11,247 nucleotides of DNA from DAOVQB01 sp023128935 (GTDB lineage: Bacteria > Eisenbacteria > RBG-16-71-46 > CAIMUX01 > WJJG01), in NCBI GenBank assembly GCA_030628905.1, contig DAOVQB010000146.1, positions 1 to 11,247 on the forward strand. The letters are read 5' to 3'. The notes beneath the pieces were generated by a model. The model was not told the DNA's origin. It saw nothing but the letters and a program-made list of their open reading frames with translations, and searched no databases. This document shows positions 1 through 5,568 of the stretch, piece by piece (position 1 is the first letter of the stretch; each line of letters opens with the position of its first letter). The position numbers were made by a program, and so were the translations under genes.

Positions 1-954
1 CGCCTCGATCCTGTGCGATCGGATCATCTCCAAAGCGCATTGCTGGGCCGGCCATCCCCCCCCTGCAATGAACTGGATATCCGTGAAACCGATCCTGCTC
101 AGCGTGTGGACGAGACTCTGGCTCTTGAAATGATGGATCTTGAAGCTCTGCGCCTTGAGTATCTCTGCCTTCCGGAGCGACTTGATGGTCTGGGCCAGGC
201 CGCGCTCAAGCCTGGGATCGCGGTGGGGATACAGATCATCCTTGCATCGCTTGGCCCACAGCTCTAACCGTTTCTTGTTGCCGTCGGTTAGCGGGACCAC
301 CTCGAGAAGGAAGACCTGTTCTTCGGCCTTCTCCATCCAGGAAACCACATAATCAACTAGATACGAGCCCTCAATGCCCGGTTGGACCGAGATGACCTCC
401 CGAACTGGTTCCGCTATCCACTCCAGGACTTCATGGGTCATGCGGAGGGTCCCGCCAACCTTGAGGACCCGGTAGATTTCGCTGAGCGCAGCTGTGGGGT
501 TGGGCGTCTGCTCAATTGACATAGCTGCAACCACACCATCAAAGCTGCTTGTTCGGAAGTCCATGTCACAGGCAGACATCGTCTCGAATTGCGCATTGCG
601 CACATGCATCCGGCGCGCATTCGCCCTGCAGGCTTCGGTCCGCTTCGGTCCTGGTTCAATGCCGACGACTTCCTTGAAATGCTGGGCAATCAGCAGGCTG
701 GGCCAACCGTCACCGGGACCAACATCGAGCACGCGGGTAGCGTCCTCCAGGGAAAGGACATAGTCCCAGATCATTCCCCGGTGGTGCCAATGCAAGGCAT
801 CGCGATGGTCCAATGGCAGATGGACCTCGGGCAGCTTGTGGCCCGCCTGTGATTCCATCCGTTCGAATCGAAGGGTCTGGGCATTTGCGGCCTTGGGACG
901 GCAATTCTGGCCAATCCACTCAAATATGCCACTTGGAGTCGCATCTCTCTGCAT
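1..954 (-). CDS. Class I SAM-dependent methyltransferase, 3' end cut by window edge
   Basis: An open frame runs 318 codons from an ATG at 952-954 to the window edge with no stop, so the C-terminus is missing. The start has a strong Shine-Dalgarno (AGGGAGG, 960-966, 5-nt spacing). The Rossmann methyltransferase core is clear: motif I VLDVGPGDG at residues 75-83 binds S-adenosylmethionine, VVGIEPG at 97-102 places an acidic residue (Glu100) at the end of strand beta-2, and FDGVVAAMSIEQ (138-149) followed by YRVLKVGGTL (161-170) matches motifs IV-VI. This is the Methyltransf_11/25 type of small-molecule or lipid methyltransferase. The substrate cannot be read from sequence. The N-terminal ~60 residues and the ~140 after the core are not recognised and may carry specificity. 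It is divergently arranged with the DNA methyltransferase across 185 bp. The family call is firm; the function is open. Confidence 0.85.
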   Translation of the reverse strand, partial: MQRDATPSGIFEWIGQNCRPKAANAQTLRFERMESQAGHKLPEVHLPLDHRDALHWHHRGMIWDYVLSLEDATRVLDVGPGDGWPSLLIAQHFKEVVGIEPGPKRTEACRANARRMHVRNAQFETMSACDMDFRTSSFDGVVAAMSIEQTPNPTAALSEIYRVLKVGGTLRMTHEVLEWIAEPVREVISVQPGIEGSYLVDYVVSWMEKAEEQVFLLEVVPLTDGNKKRLELWAKRCKDDLYPHRDPRLERGLAQTIKSLRKAEILKAQSFKIHHFKSQSLVHTLSRIGFTDIQFIAGGGWPAQQCALEMIRSHRIEA

Positions 955-1139
955 CGGAACCTCCCTTTCATGGAAGACCCTAGCTTTGATACCACAGGAC
1001 CATGGAAGTGGCAAGGTGCTTGCGCCGCCACCGGCCCCCACCCTAGTGTCATCGTGCCGGAGGAACTTCCTGCCGAAAGAACCCCGGCGCCCTGCCAGCA
1101 AGATGCGGCGACAGCGAGTGAACCCGCGATGAGGACAAA
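955..1139. promoter_or_regulatory. Divergent intergenic region between two methyltransferase genes
   Basis: These 185 bp separate the starts of the minus-strand SAM methyltransferase and the plus-strand DNA methyltransferase, so promoters for both should lie here. I see Shine-Dalgarno sequences at each end (AGGGAGG at 960-966 on the minus strand, GAGG at 1130-1134 on the plus strand). I see no convincing -35/-10 pair or operator. Confidence 0.4.
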
Positions 1140-2132
1140 ATGACCAGAACCGTTCCGGGCGCAAGTGAAACGCCAGAGGGGAAAGCAGTGCCGGCCGCAA
1201 GCAGCCGCCGGCAGGCGAAGCTGTCAGCCCGCCCGTATCTGCTTCTTCAGGGGGAAGTCCTGCGCACGGCTGCTTGCTTTCGCGAGAACTCATTCGATCT
1301 GGTCTATGTGGATCCCCCCTTCTTTACCGGGCGATCCCGTCGCAGTGCGACCGGGATGGGCTTTAGGGACCAGTGGGGGGGCAATCTGGATGGATATCTT
1401 TCTTGGGTGATGCCACGCATCGCCCGGTTGCGCCAGCTCCTCCGGCCGACCGGAAGTCTCTGGATCCATCTCGACTGGCACGCGGTCCACGAGGTGAAGG
1501 TAGAAATGGACAAGCTCTTTGGCCGCGAATGCTTCATCAATGAAATCATCTGGTCCTATCGCACTGGTGGCGTCGGAGGAAAGAGGCTGGCCCGCAAGCA
1601 CGACACGATCCTCTTCTATGCGCGGGGCCCGCAATACAAGTTCCACCGCATCCGGGAACGTTCCAACCTCTCTCACAAATATGGCTTCTCCAATGCCGGA
1701 GTTCTGGTTGATCAGGGCGGACCCTACCGTATGACCCTAATGCGAGATGTCTGGGAGCTGCCTGCCCTCCGGGGCAACAGCCCCGAACGCCTGCCATTCC
1801 CAACACAGAAGCCGCTCGCGCTCATGCGTCGGATCATCGAGCTGGTCACGGACCCCGGCGACCTCGTGGGCGATTTCCTCTGCGGCTCAGGCACGAGCCT
1901 GCAGGCCGCCCTGGAGCTGGGCCGCCTTGCGGTGGGCGCTGATATCTCCCCAGAGGCCGTGGCACTGACCGGTCGCAGGCTCAGTGGTAAGCCGCAGCGT
2001 CTCGAGAGTGAAGGCGACCTATCCCAGCAGGGGATTCCGACCCCTCGCGATCTCACAAACAAACCAGCTCAACGCATTCGCGCAGCCCAGCCAGCGCCAC
2101 CTGCACACGTCTGCAGGCAGTGGGAACACTGA
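1140..2132 (+). CDS. Site-specific DNA methyltransferase (beta-class N6-adenine/N4-cytosine type)
   Basis: This 330-residue enzyme should transfer a methyl group from SAM to the exocyclic amine of adenine or cytosine in a specific DNA site. The catalytic motif IV DPPF is at residues 58-61, in VYVDPPFF. The TQKP block at 222-225 precedes the SAM-binding motif I DFLCGSGTS at 245-253, followed by GADISPEA (266-273). Catalytic motif before SAM motif is the beta-class order of the N6_N4_Mtase family (PF01555). The region between (about 100-215) should hold target recognition. The start is well fixed: an in-frame TGA at 1119-1121 lies just upstream and a GAGG precedes the ATG. No restriction endonuclease is adjacent, so it looks like an orphan methylase, although the neighbourhood outside the window is unseen. 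The last ~27 codons overlap the convergent sigma factor gene, and this tail lacks conserved motifs. Confidence 0.92.
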   Translation: MTRTVPGASETPEGKAVPAASSRRQAKLSARPYLLLQGEVLRTAACFRENSFDLVYVDPPFFTGRSRRSATGMGFRDQWGGNLDGYLSWVMPRIARLRQLLRPTGSLWIHLDWHAVHEVKVEMDKLFGRECFINEIIWSYRTGGVGGKRLARKHDTILFYARGPQYKFHRIRERSNLSHKYGFSNAGVLVDQGGPYRMTLMRDVWELPALRGNSPERLPFPTQKPLALMRRIIELVTDPGDLVGDFLCGSGTSLQAALELGRLAVGADISPEAVALTGRRLSGKPQRLESEGDLSQQGIPTPRDLTNKPAQRIRAAQPAPPAHVCRQWEH

Positions 2133-2613
2133 CTCCCAGCTCCACGGCCAGTTCGCTAAGCTGGCGCCCTTCCAGGAACCGCAAGCGTAGGACCCGGGCA
2201 GCCCCGGGTGAGGACCGTTCGAGGAGCCCGAGGGACGTGCGTACTTGCGTCGCCTCAATTCCCCCTCCTGCGTGCAGCTGCCTCTTGACGGTTTGCCCCT
2301 CCAGGATCTGCTGCAATCGCTTTCGTCGCCTCTGGTGAGAAACCGACTTGTGTCGGATGATGCCCCAAAGCCAGGCTAGAAAGGCGTCCTTCCACTCCTG
2401 GCCATCGGCAACCCGCAGCCGCTCCAGTCCCTCTAGGGCAGCCAGTAGCGCATCTTGGAAGATGTCCTCTGCATCCTCGCGTCCATGTCCGTTGCGCAGA
2501 GCCCTTCGCAACCAAAGGTTGCGGATCTGCTCGACCGCCACCCAGGGAATCCGGTGACCAGTGTGCACTGGAATCCTAGATGCATCCCGTTGAATCGTCG
2601 TTATACAAGCCAT
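2053..2613 (-). CDS. ECF-type RNA polymerase sigma factor
   Basis: This 186-residue protein has the two-domain layout of extracytoplasmic-function sigma factors. Sigma region 2 spans about residues 30-98: REDAEDIFQDALLAALEGL (45-63) is the core-binding helix and FLAWLWGIIRHKSVSHQRRRKR (78-99) the -10-recognition and basic segment. Region 4 spans about 130-180, with a helix-turn-helix (RQLSELAVELGVSVPTACRR, 150-169) that would read the -35 element. I chose the ATG at 2611-2613 because GAGG lies 6 nt upstream (2620-2623). An in-frame ATG at 2635-2637 would add eight residues, but its purine run abuts the codon. No anti-sigma factor lies beside it: the downstream neighbour is the convergent DNA methyltransferase and upstream is a long non-coding stretch. 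How it is controlled, and its regulon, are not visible. Its 3' end overlaps the methyltransferase by 80 bp. Confidence 0.85.
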   Translation of the reverse strand: MACITTIQRDASRIPVHTGHRIPWVAVEQIRNLWLRRALRNGHGREDAEDIFQDALLAALEGLERLRVADGQEWKDAFLAWLWGIIRHKSVSHQRRRKRLQQILEGQTVKRQLHAGGGIEATQVRTSLGLLERSSPGAARVLRLRFLEGRQLSELAVELGVSVPTACRRVQVALAGLRECVELVCL

Positions 2614-2885
2614 GCCGTACCTCGCCCTCAAGATCATCCCTCGATCGAGGCCGGCAGGGTTGTGGAAAGCTCTGACTATATGTCCGTCACGATCTCGCTC
2701 TTTGGCGTCGCTGGCTTCAAGGAACCGCTCACTGCGCTGAGCGCCCCACGGGGGAAACCGCGCGCGCTATTTATGTCATCAAGTCTATGTTTCGAGATTC
2801 GTGCCTTCGATTCCGGGATCAAAGGAAACGGACAGCTGCTGGAAGGAGCTACCGCCCTGCCGACATCCTAACCACTCGCCAATGG

Positions 2886-2917
2886 ATCTACGTCTATCTA
2901 ATATAGATGCCGTAGAT
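2886..2917. repeat. Two-part palindrome able to form a hairpin
   Basis: ATCTACG (2886-2892) is a perfect inverted repeat of CGTAGAT (2911-2917). Inside it TCTAT (2893-2897) pairs with ATAGA (2903-2907) around a CTAAT loop, leaving TGC (2908-2910) as a bulge. That gives 12 pairs in all. No T-tract follows on either strand, so a classical intrinsic terminator is unlikely; an operator or RNA structure is possible. It lies about 270 bp upstream of the sigma factor start. Confidence 0.5.
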
Positions 2918-2921
2918 GCCG
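2904..2921. repeat. 9-bp tandem duplication (TAGATGCCG x2)
   Basis: TAGATGCCG occurs twice in immediate succession (2904-2912 and 2913-2921). It overlaps the right arm of the neighbouring palindrome, so the bulge in that hairpin probably arose from this duplication. Confidence 0.6.
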
Positions 2922-3148
2922 GTCATCACAGATGGACAATACCCATGATTGCCTGCGTTCTGTGACGATACGGCGCTGGTGCAGAAGCCTCCGCAGGAGT
3001 TTCGGACCCTCCTCCAATGCGGAATGCCTTCTGTAATTCGGATGCTGAACATGACCGTAGCCTCATAGTGAAGTTTTACGAAAACGGTTGCGACAGTTGC
3101 AAGTAATACAGTTTCCAGTAGGATCTTCGTCCGTGGCCCGCAGGAATT

Positions 3149-3445
3149 TCAAGCTTTTTTTCGAACCCCCGCGCTATCTTGGGTGTCTGGGGCGCTTTTC
3201 TCCCGGTTCCGACCGACCCGCCCGCTCTCGTTCGTCACATGCTGGCATTGAGGATTTTTTAGGTCAGACCCATCTTGAGTCGTCTCAGTCGGCGGTTCAC
3301 AGCGGACAAAGAACAACGGCTCTTCTACAGATCGAACGGGCTCGCGGCCGGTCCGTCTTATCAAAGACGCACCGAAAAAGAGGGCCAGGGCCATCACGGC
3401 CGACAGGATCCCGGTCCCCACTAGCCAGGCGGTTAGGTCCCCCAC
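3149..3445 (-). CDS. Small single-pass membrane protein, translationally coupled to the upstream ATPase gene
   Basis: This 98-residue protein is not recognised as a known family. One hydrophobic segment at about residues 6-27 (AWLVGTGILSAVMALALFFG) is followed by a basic IRRTGREP stretch. By the positive-inside rule this suggests a short outside N-terminus and a ~70-residue hydrophilic, probably disordered cytoplasmic tail ending in RKKA. It starts with GTG at 3443-3445, 7 nt after a near-ideal AGGAGG (3453-3458) inside the end of the upstream gene. The two frames overlap by 13 bp, which indicates translational coupling and co-transcription with the three-domain signalling protein. I infer that it anchors, senses for or modulates that protein. 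The strong Shine-Dalgarno and coupling make it more likely real than a chance frame, but the tail is low in recognisable features. Confidence 0.6.
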   Translation of the reverse strand: MGDLTAWLVGTGILSAVMALALFFGASLIRRTGREPVRSVEEPLFFVRCEPPTETTQDGSDLKNPQCQHVTNESGRVGRNREKSAPDTQDSAGVRKKA

Positions 3446-5115
3446 TTCCCAACCTCCTCATCGGATTTGCCGATCGTATCGCCACCCGGATGATCGGGTG
3501 CCAAGAAAGTCACGGGGCAGGCGAAGGCCGAGTTCAGAAGTCCCCTCAGATCCTCCCGCTCATGTTCGGGCATCTGGAGCGTCTGTGTTGAGATTTCAAT
3601 GCGCCAATTCTGGCGGCCCATGACCAGCCGATCCTTTTCCCGCTCGACGAGGTGGCGCAATCGCCTGGCGAATGCCGTGGCCCCGTGCCGCGTCTCGTGA
3701 CAGAGCAGGATGGCGATATCCCGATCGTTGGGGAGACATATCAGATCCCCATTCCTCACCTTCTCATCCACCAGCTCCTTGAAGACCTGCCAGAACTGTT
3801 CAATAGCACTATCGCACTGATCCAGGCAGAGCCTGAAGGTAACCAGACTCACAGGGCTCGAGAAGCGGCTGCTGCTGTGCAGGCTGAGCGAAAGGGCTTG
3901 CAGGAAGGTCGCCACATCGAGAACGTGGCTCTTGGCCTTCTTCAGCAGCACCTCAAGCATTTGCTCTTCAACACCGTCCTGGAAGGAGGACAACCGCATC
4001 TGGCTCGCCACCCGGACCTTGTAGACCAGGTCCTGGAGATCGAATGGGAAGAAGACGAAGTCGGTGGCCCCGTTCAGATATGCCCGCACTCGTTCGGAAT
4101 GGCGCCTTGTGGCCCGCGAGACCAATACGATTGGCATCGCGTACTGCCCCTGTCGGAGCACTCGGGCCACCGCAAACCCCGAAAGTCGGGGCAGGCTGGT
4201 TTCCGCCACGATGACGTGAGGGGCCCATGTCACCGCACGGGCGAGCGCTTCAACGCCGTCGGCAACAATCTCCGTCTCCGCCGTGCGACGCAGAAGCCCG
4301 GCTAGCGGCTTGAACAGATCTGCCTCCTGCGACGCCAACAGAACGCGGGGCGTCGTCGAGCGCGGATCCGATGGCACCCATTCCTCATCCCAAGGCAAGG
4401 ACTCGGGAACCGGGATGAGCCCCGCCCCAACCGCCACCTTGTAACCTATCCTGTGGCCCCCAGGTGTCGGCTGACGGGCCTTCTCGATCTCAAGCACATA
4501 AGTGCCTCCTGACATCCGAGACTGGTAGCTCCTGGCACGCTTCCCCTTCCTCCCCAGGCGGCGCATTTCGATGGTTGCCCAGCACTGCTCCTTCAGGATC
4601 TCATGCGCAGTTCGGTTGCGCTGCAGCCTCTTGCTCCCAGCCAGGAGGATGCTCGTCCAACCCCACCCACGCAGGGCCTCCAGAAGCTCGGCCAGGGGGC
4701 CCGGCTCCCGGCCCTGACCGATCCGCCGGGAGATGAATGGATCCAAGGGGTCGAACACCACCGCCGAGACCGGGGTGGTGGCAGCAACTTGCTTCAGCCG
4801 TTCGAGCAGGACACCCGCGACCAAGTTCCTCAGCTGCTTGGAGGCGGTAGGCACATATTCGCAGGGGATAAACCGCCCATCGCGCCACTCATCGTAGAGC
4901 GCAAGCCCCAACTTGGCCGCATGTTCCAGAAGATGCGCCGACCGGTCACTGGACACATAGAGCACCGCCTGCCCGGTCTTGACCCAGGCGTGCGCGGTCT
5001 GAATTCCCAGTACGGTCTTGCCAACCCCTTCGCCCCCGTGAAACAGATAGGCGTGCCCAGGCAAGAGGCCCCCAAGGGCTCTGATCAGTAGCGGGATCTT
5101 CACGGCTTCCGACAT
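3433..5115 (-). CDS. KaiC/RecA-like ATPase fused to a pseudo-receiver and a degenerate GGDEF-like domain
   Basis: This 560-residue protein has three parts. Residues 1-235 form a KaiC/RadA-like P-loop ATPase: Walker A GGEGVGKT (27-34), Walker B ending in Asp122 (SAVVFDPLD), and a LLAGSKR strand (157-163). Residues 257-372 fold like a response-regulator receiver (RVLLASQEAD through DLVYKVRVA). However, the phosphoacceptor position carries Glu305 (VIVAETSLPRLSG) and the signature Lys is Phe356 (VFFPFD); Ser333 fits the conserved Ser/Thr. It therefore probably cannot be phosphorylated normally. Residues about 415-535 resemble a GGDEF domain by pattern (RNGDLICLPNDRDIAILLC, then a GATAFARRL helix), but the GGDEF loop is NDRDI, so cyclase activity is not expected. 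The ATG has AGGAG 6 nt upstream (5122-5126). It probably acts as an ATP-dependent signalling or scaffold protein, co-expressed with the overlapping membrane peptide. Domains 1 and 2 are firm; the third rests on pattern. Confidence 0.85.
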   Translation of the reverse strand: MSEAVKIPLLIRALGGLLPGHAYLFHGGEGVGKTVLGIQTAHAWVKTGQAVLYVSSDRSAHLLEHAAKLGLALYDEWRDGRFIPCEYVPTASKQLRNLVAGVLLERLKQVAATTPVSAVVFDPLDPFISRRIGQGREPGPLAELLEALRGWGWTSILLAGSKRLQRNRTAHEILKEQCWATIEMRRLGRKGKRARSYQSRMSGGTYVLEIEKARQPTPGGHRIGYKVAVGAGLIPVPESLPWDEEWVPSDPRSTTPRVLLASQEADLFKPLAGLLRRTAETEIVADGVEALARAVTWAPHVIVAETSLPRLSGFAVARVLRQGQYAMPIVLVSRATRRHSERVRAYLNGATDFVFFPFDLQDLVYKVRVASQMRLSSFQDGVEEQMLEVLLKKAKSHVLDVATFLQALSLSLHSSSRFSSPVSLVTFRLCLDQCDSAIEQFWQVFKELVDEKVRNGDLICLPNDRDIAILLCHETRHGATAFARRLRHLVEREKDRLVMGRQNWRIEISTQTLQMPEHEREDLRGLLNSAFACPVTFLAPDHPGGDTIGKSDEEVGKWGT

Positions 5116-5127
5116 GCGGCACTCCTA

Positions 5128-5287
5128 AGGGCTCGCGCAAGAATAACTTGCCGTTTTCGCCGGTCCCAAACGCCGGGGACTTCGTTGCGGCTCCTCGGAG
5201 TAGTCCCGGCTACGCCTTCGTCGCCGCGCCTCGTCATCGACGGTGCGGTCCTCGCCGAAAATGGCAAGTTATTCTTGCGCGAGCCCT
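5128..5287. mobile_element. MITE-like 160-bp element with 32-bp terminal inverted repeats
   Basis: The left arm (5128-5159) and right arm (5256-5287) match as inverted repeats over 32 bp with one mismatch. They begin AGGGCTCGCGCAAGAATAAC, continue CTTGCC, then G (left) or A (right), then TTTTCG. The 96-bp interior has no coding capacity but is rich in small inverted repeats, including CTCC-TC-GGAG (5191-5200) and GTCCC/GGGAC pairs. Long near-perfect termini on a short non-coding body fit a miniature inverted-repeat transposable element mobilised in trans. A TA precedes the left arm (5126-5127) and another TA spans the right edge (5287-5288), which would fit a TA target duplication, though the exact boundary is ambiguous. 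No transposase lies in the window. A large regulatory hairpin or a REP-like repeat is the alternative. Confidence 0.72.
5140..5169 (-). promoter_or_regulatory. Possible outward promoter in the left end of the MITE-like element
   Basis: Reading on the minus strand towards the ATPase gene, TTGGGA (5164-5169) and TATTCT (5140-5145) lie 18 bp apart. Each matches 4 of 6 bases of the sigma-70 consensus. Transcription would begin near 5133 and give a leader of about 18 nt that just contains the AGGAG Shine-Dalgarno. This is a weak match found by eye. Confidence 0.22.
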
Positions 5288-5434
5288 AACAGTGGGACTG
5301 CGCCGTGCATCCTGAACCGCCCGGTGCCTCCTGCTGCCTGTCATCTCACTTATCGGTTTGCGGCTGGGCTTCTGCAGGCAGGAAGGCTTAAGTCCGGGGG
5401 ATCCGCGGCAACCGGGTGCCCCCGCCTCGCGGGC

Positions 5435-5498
5435 AGATCGCGCGCCCAGTAGATCGCGCCCGCATTAGATCGTGCGCGCAACAGCTCGCGCGCCTGCT
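5435..5498 (+). repeat. Four tandem degenerate 16-bp repeats
   Basis: Four head-to-tail units occupy 5435-5450 (AGATCGCGCGCCCAGT), 5451-5466 (AGATCGCGCCCGCATT), 5467-5482 (AGATCGTGCGCGCAAC) and 5483-5498 (AGCTCGCGCGCCTGCT). The AGMTCGYGC core is kept and the last bases of each unit drift. The array ends about 70 bp before the symporter start codon. The regular period and the position suggest an operator array or a slippage-prone microsatellite-like tract. No spacers separate the units, so it is not a CRISPR. Confidence 0.7.
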
Positions 5499-5515
5499 TG
5501 CCCAGGTGCAAGCAG
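5494..5515 (+). repeat. Perfect 8-bp hairpin in the symporter leader
   Basis: CTGCTTGC (5494-5501) and GCAAGCAG (5508-5515) are exact inverted repeats around a CCAGGT loop, starting within the last 16-bp repeat unit. A C-rich stretch follows rather than a T-tract, so it is not a standard terminator. It may be a leader RNA stem or a regulator site. Confidence 0.5.
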
Positions 5516-5568
5516 CCCCCTATGCTCCCCCGGTTGGGCTTGGAACCTTCGCATGGGAGCCATAAACG

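Larger units (their letters stand above)
2614..3148. other. Gene-free region between sigma factor and small membrane protein genes
   Basis: I find no supportable gene in these 535 bp. Short frames on either strand lack ribosome-binding sites and family motifs. The left part must hold the promoter and leader of the sigma factor gene, and the right part is the 3' flank of the membrane-protein gene. It holds a hairpin and tandem duplication (2886-2921, listed separately) and a weak AT-only inverted repeat (GTTTT/AAAAC, 3073-3085), too small to call a terminator. Local composition is less GC-rich than in the neighbouring genes. Confidence 0.5.
5116..5568. other. Structured 453-bp divergent intergenic region
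   Basis: No gene is supportable here. The region separates the starts of the ATPase gene (-) and the symporter gene (+). From left to right it holds a 160-bp inverted-repeat element, about 90 bp without clear features, a cluster of small GC hairpins (such as CCCGC-CTC-GCGGG near 5421-5433), four 16-bp tandem repeats, and an 8-bp perfect hairpin. The symporter Shine-Dalgarno (GGGAG, 5555-5559) closes it. Promoters for both genes are expected here. Confidence 0.6.

Noticed and set aside
2455..2871. 138-codon plus-strand frame
   Set aside because: Its first part is antisense to the sigma factor and the rest lies in non-coding DNA, with no motif or start signal.
3073..3085. GTTTT-ACG-AAAAC hairpin as terminator for the signalling operon
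   Set aside because: The stem is only five pairs, mostly A-T, with no following T-tract on the minus-strand transcript.
3652..4305. 217-codon plus-strand open frame
   Set aside because: It is antisense to the ATPase/receiver gene, which has clear motifs. The translated product shows no recognisable domain.
5128..5290. Possible integron attC site or other recombination site, because of the large palindrome
   Set aside because: The ends do not fit the RYYYAAC/GTTRRRY core pattern, and the long near-perfect arms fit a transposon-type terminus better.
5345..5425. Words resembling a SAM-I riboswitch (CTTATC, GGCAACC, GGTGCC)
   Set aside because: The conserved GAG and GGAGGGA-type blocks are absent and GGCAACC abuts GGTGCC with no room for the usual intervening helix. 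The downstream gene is not a methionine-pathway gene.
5435..5498. CRISPR-like repeat array
   Set aside because: The 16-bp units are contiguous with no spacers, and no cas genes are present.
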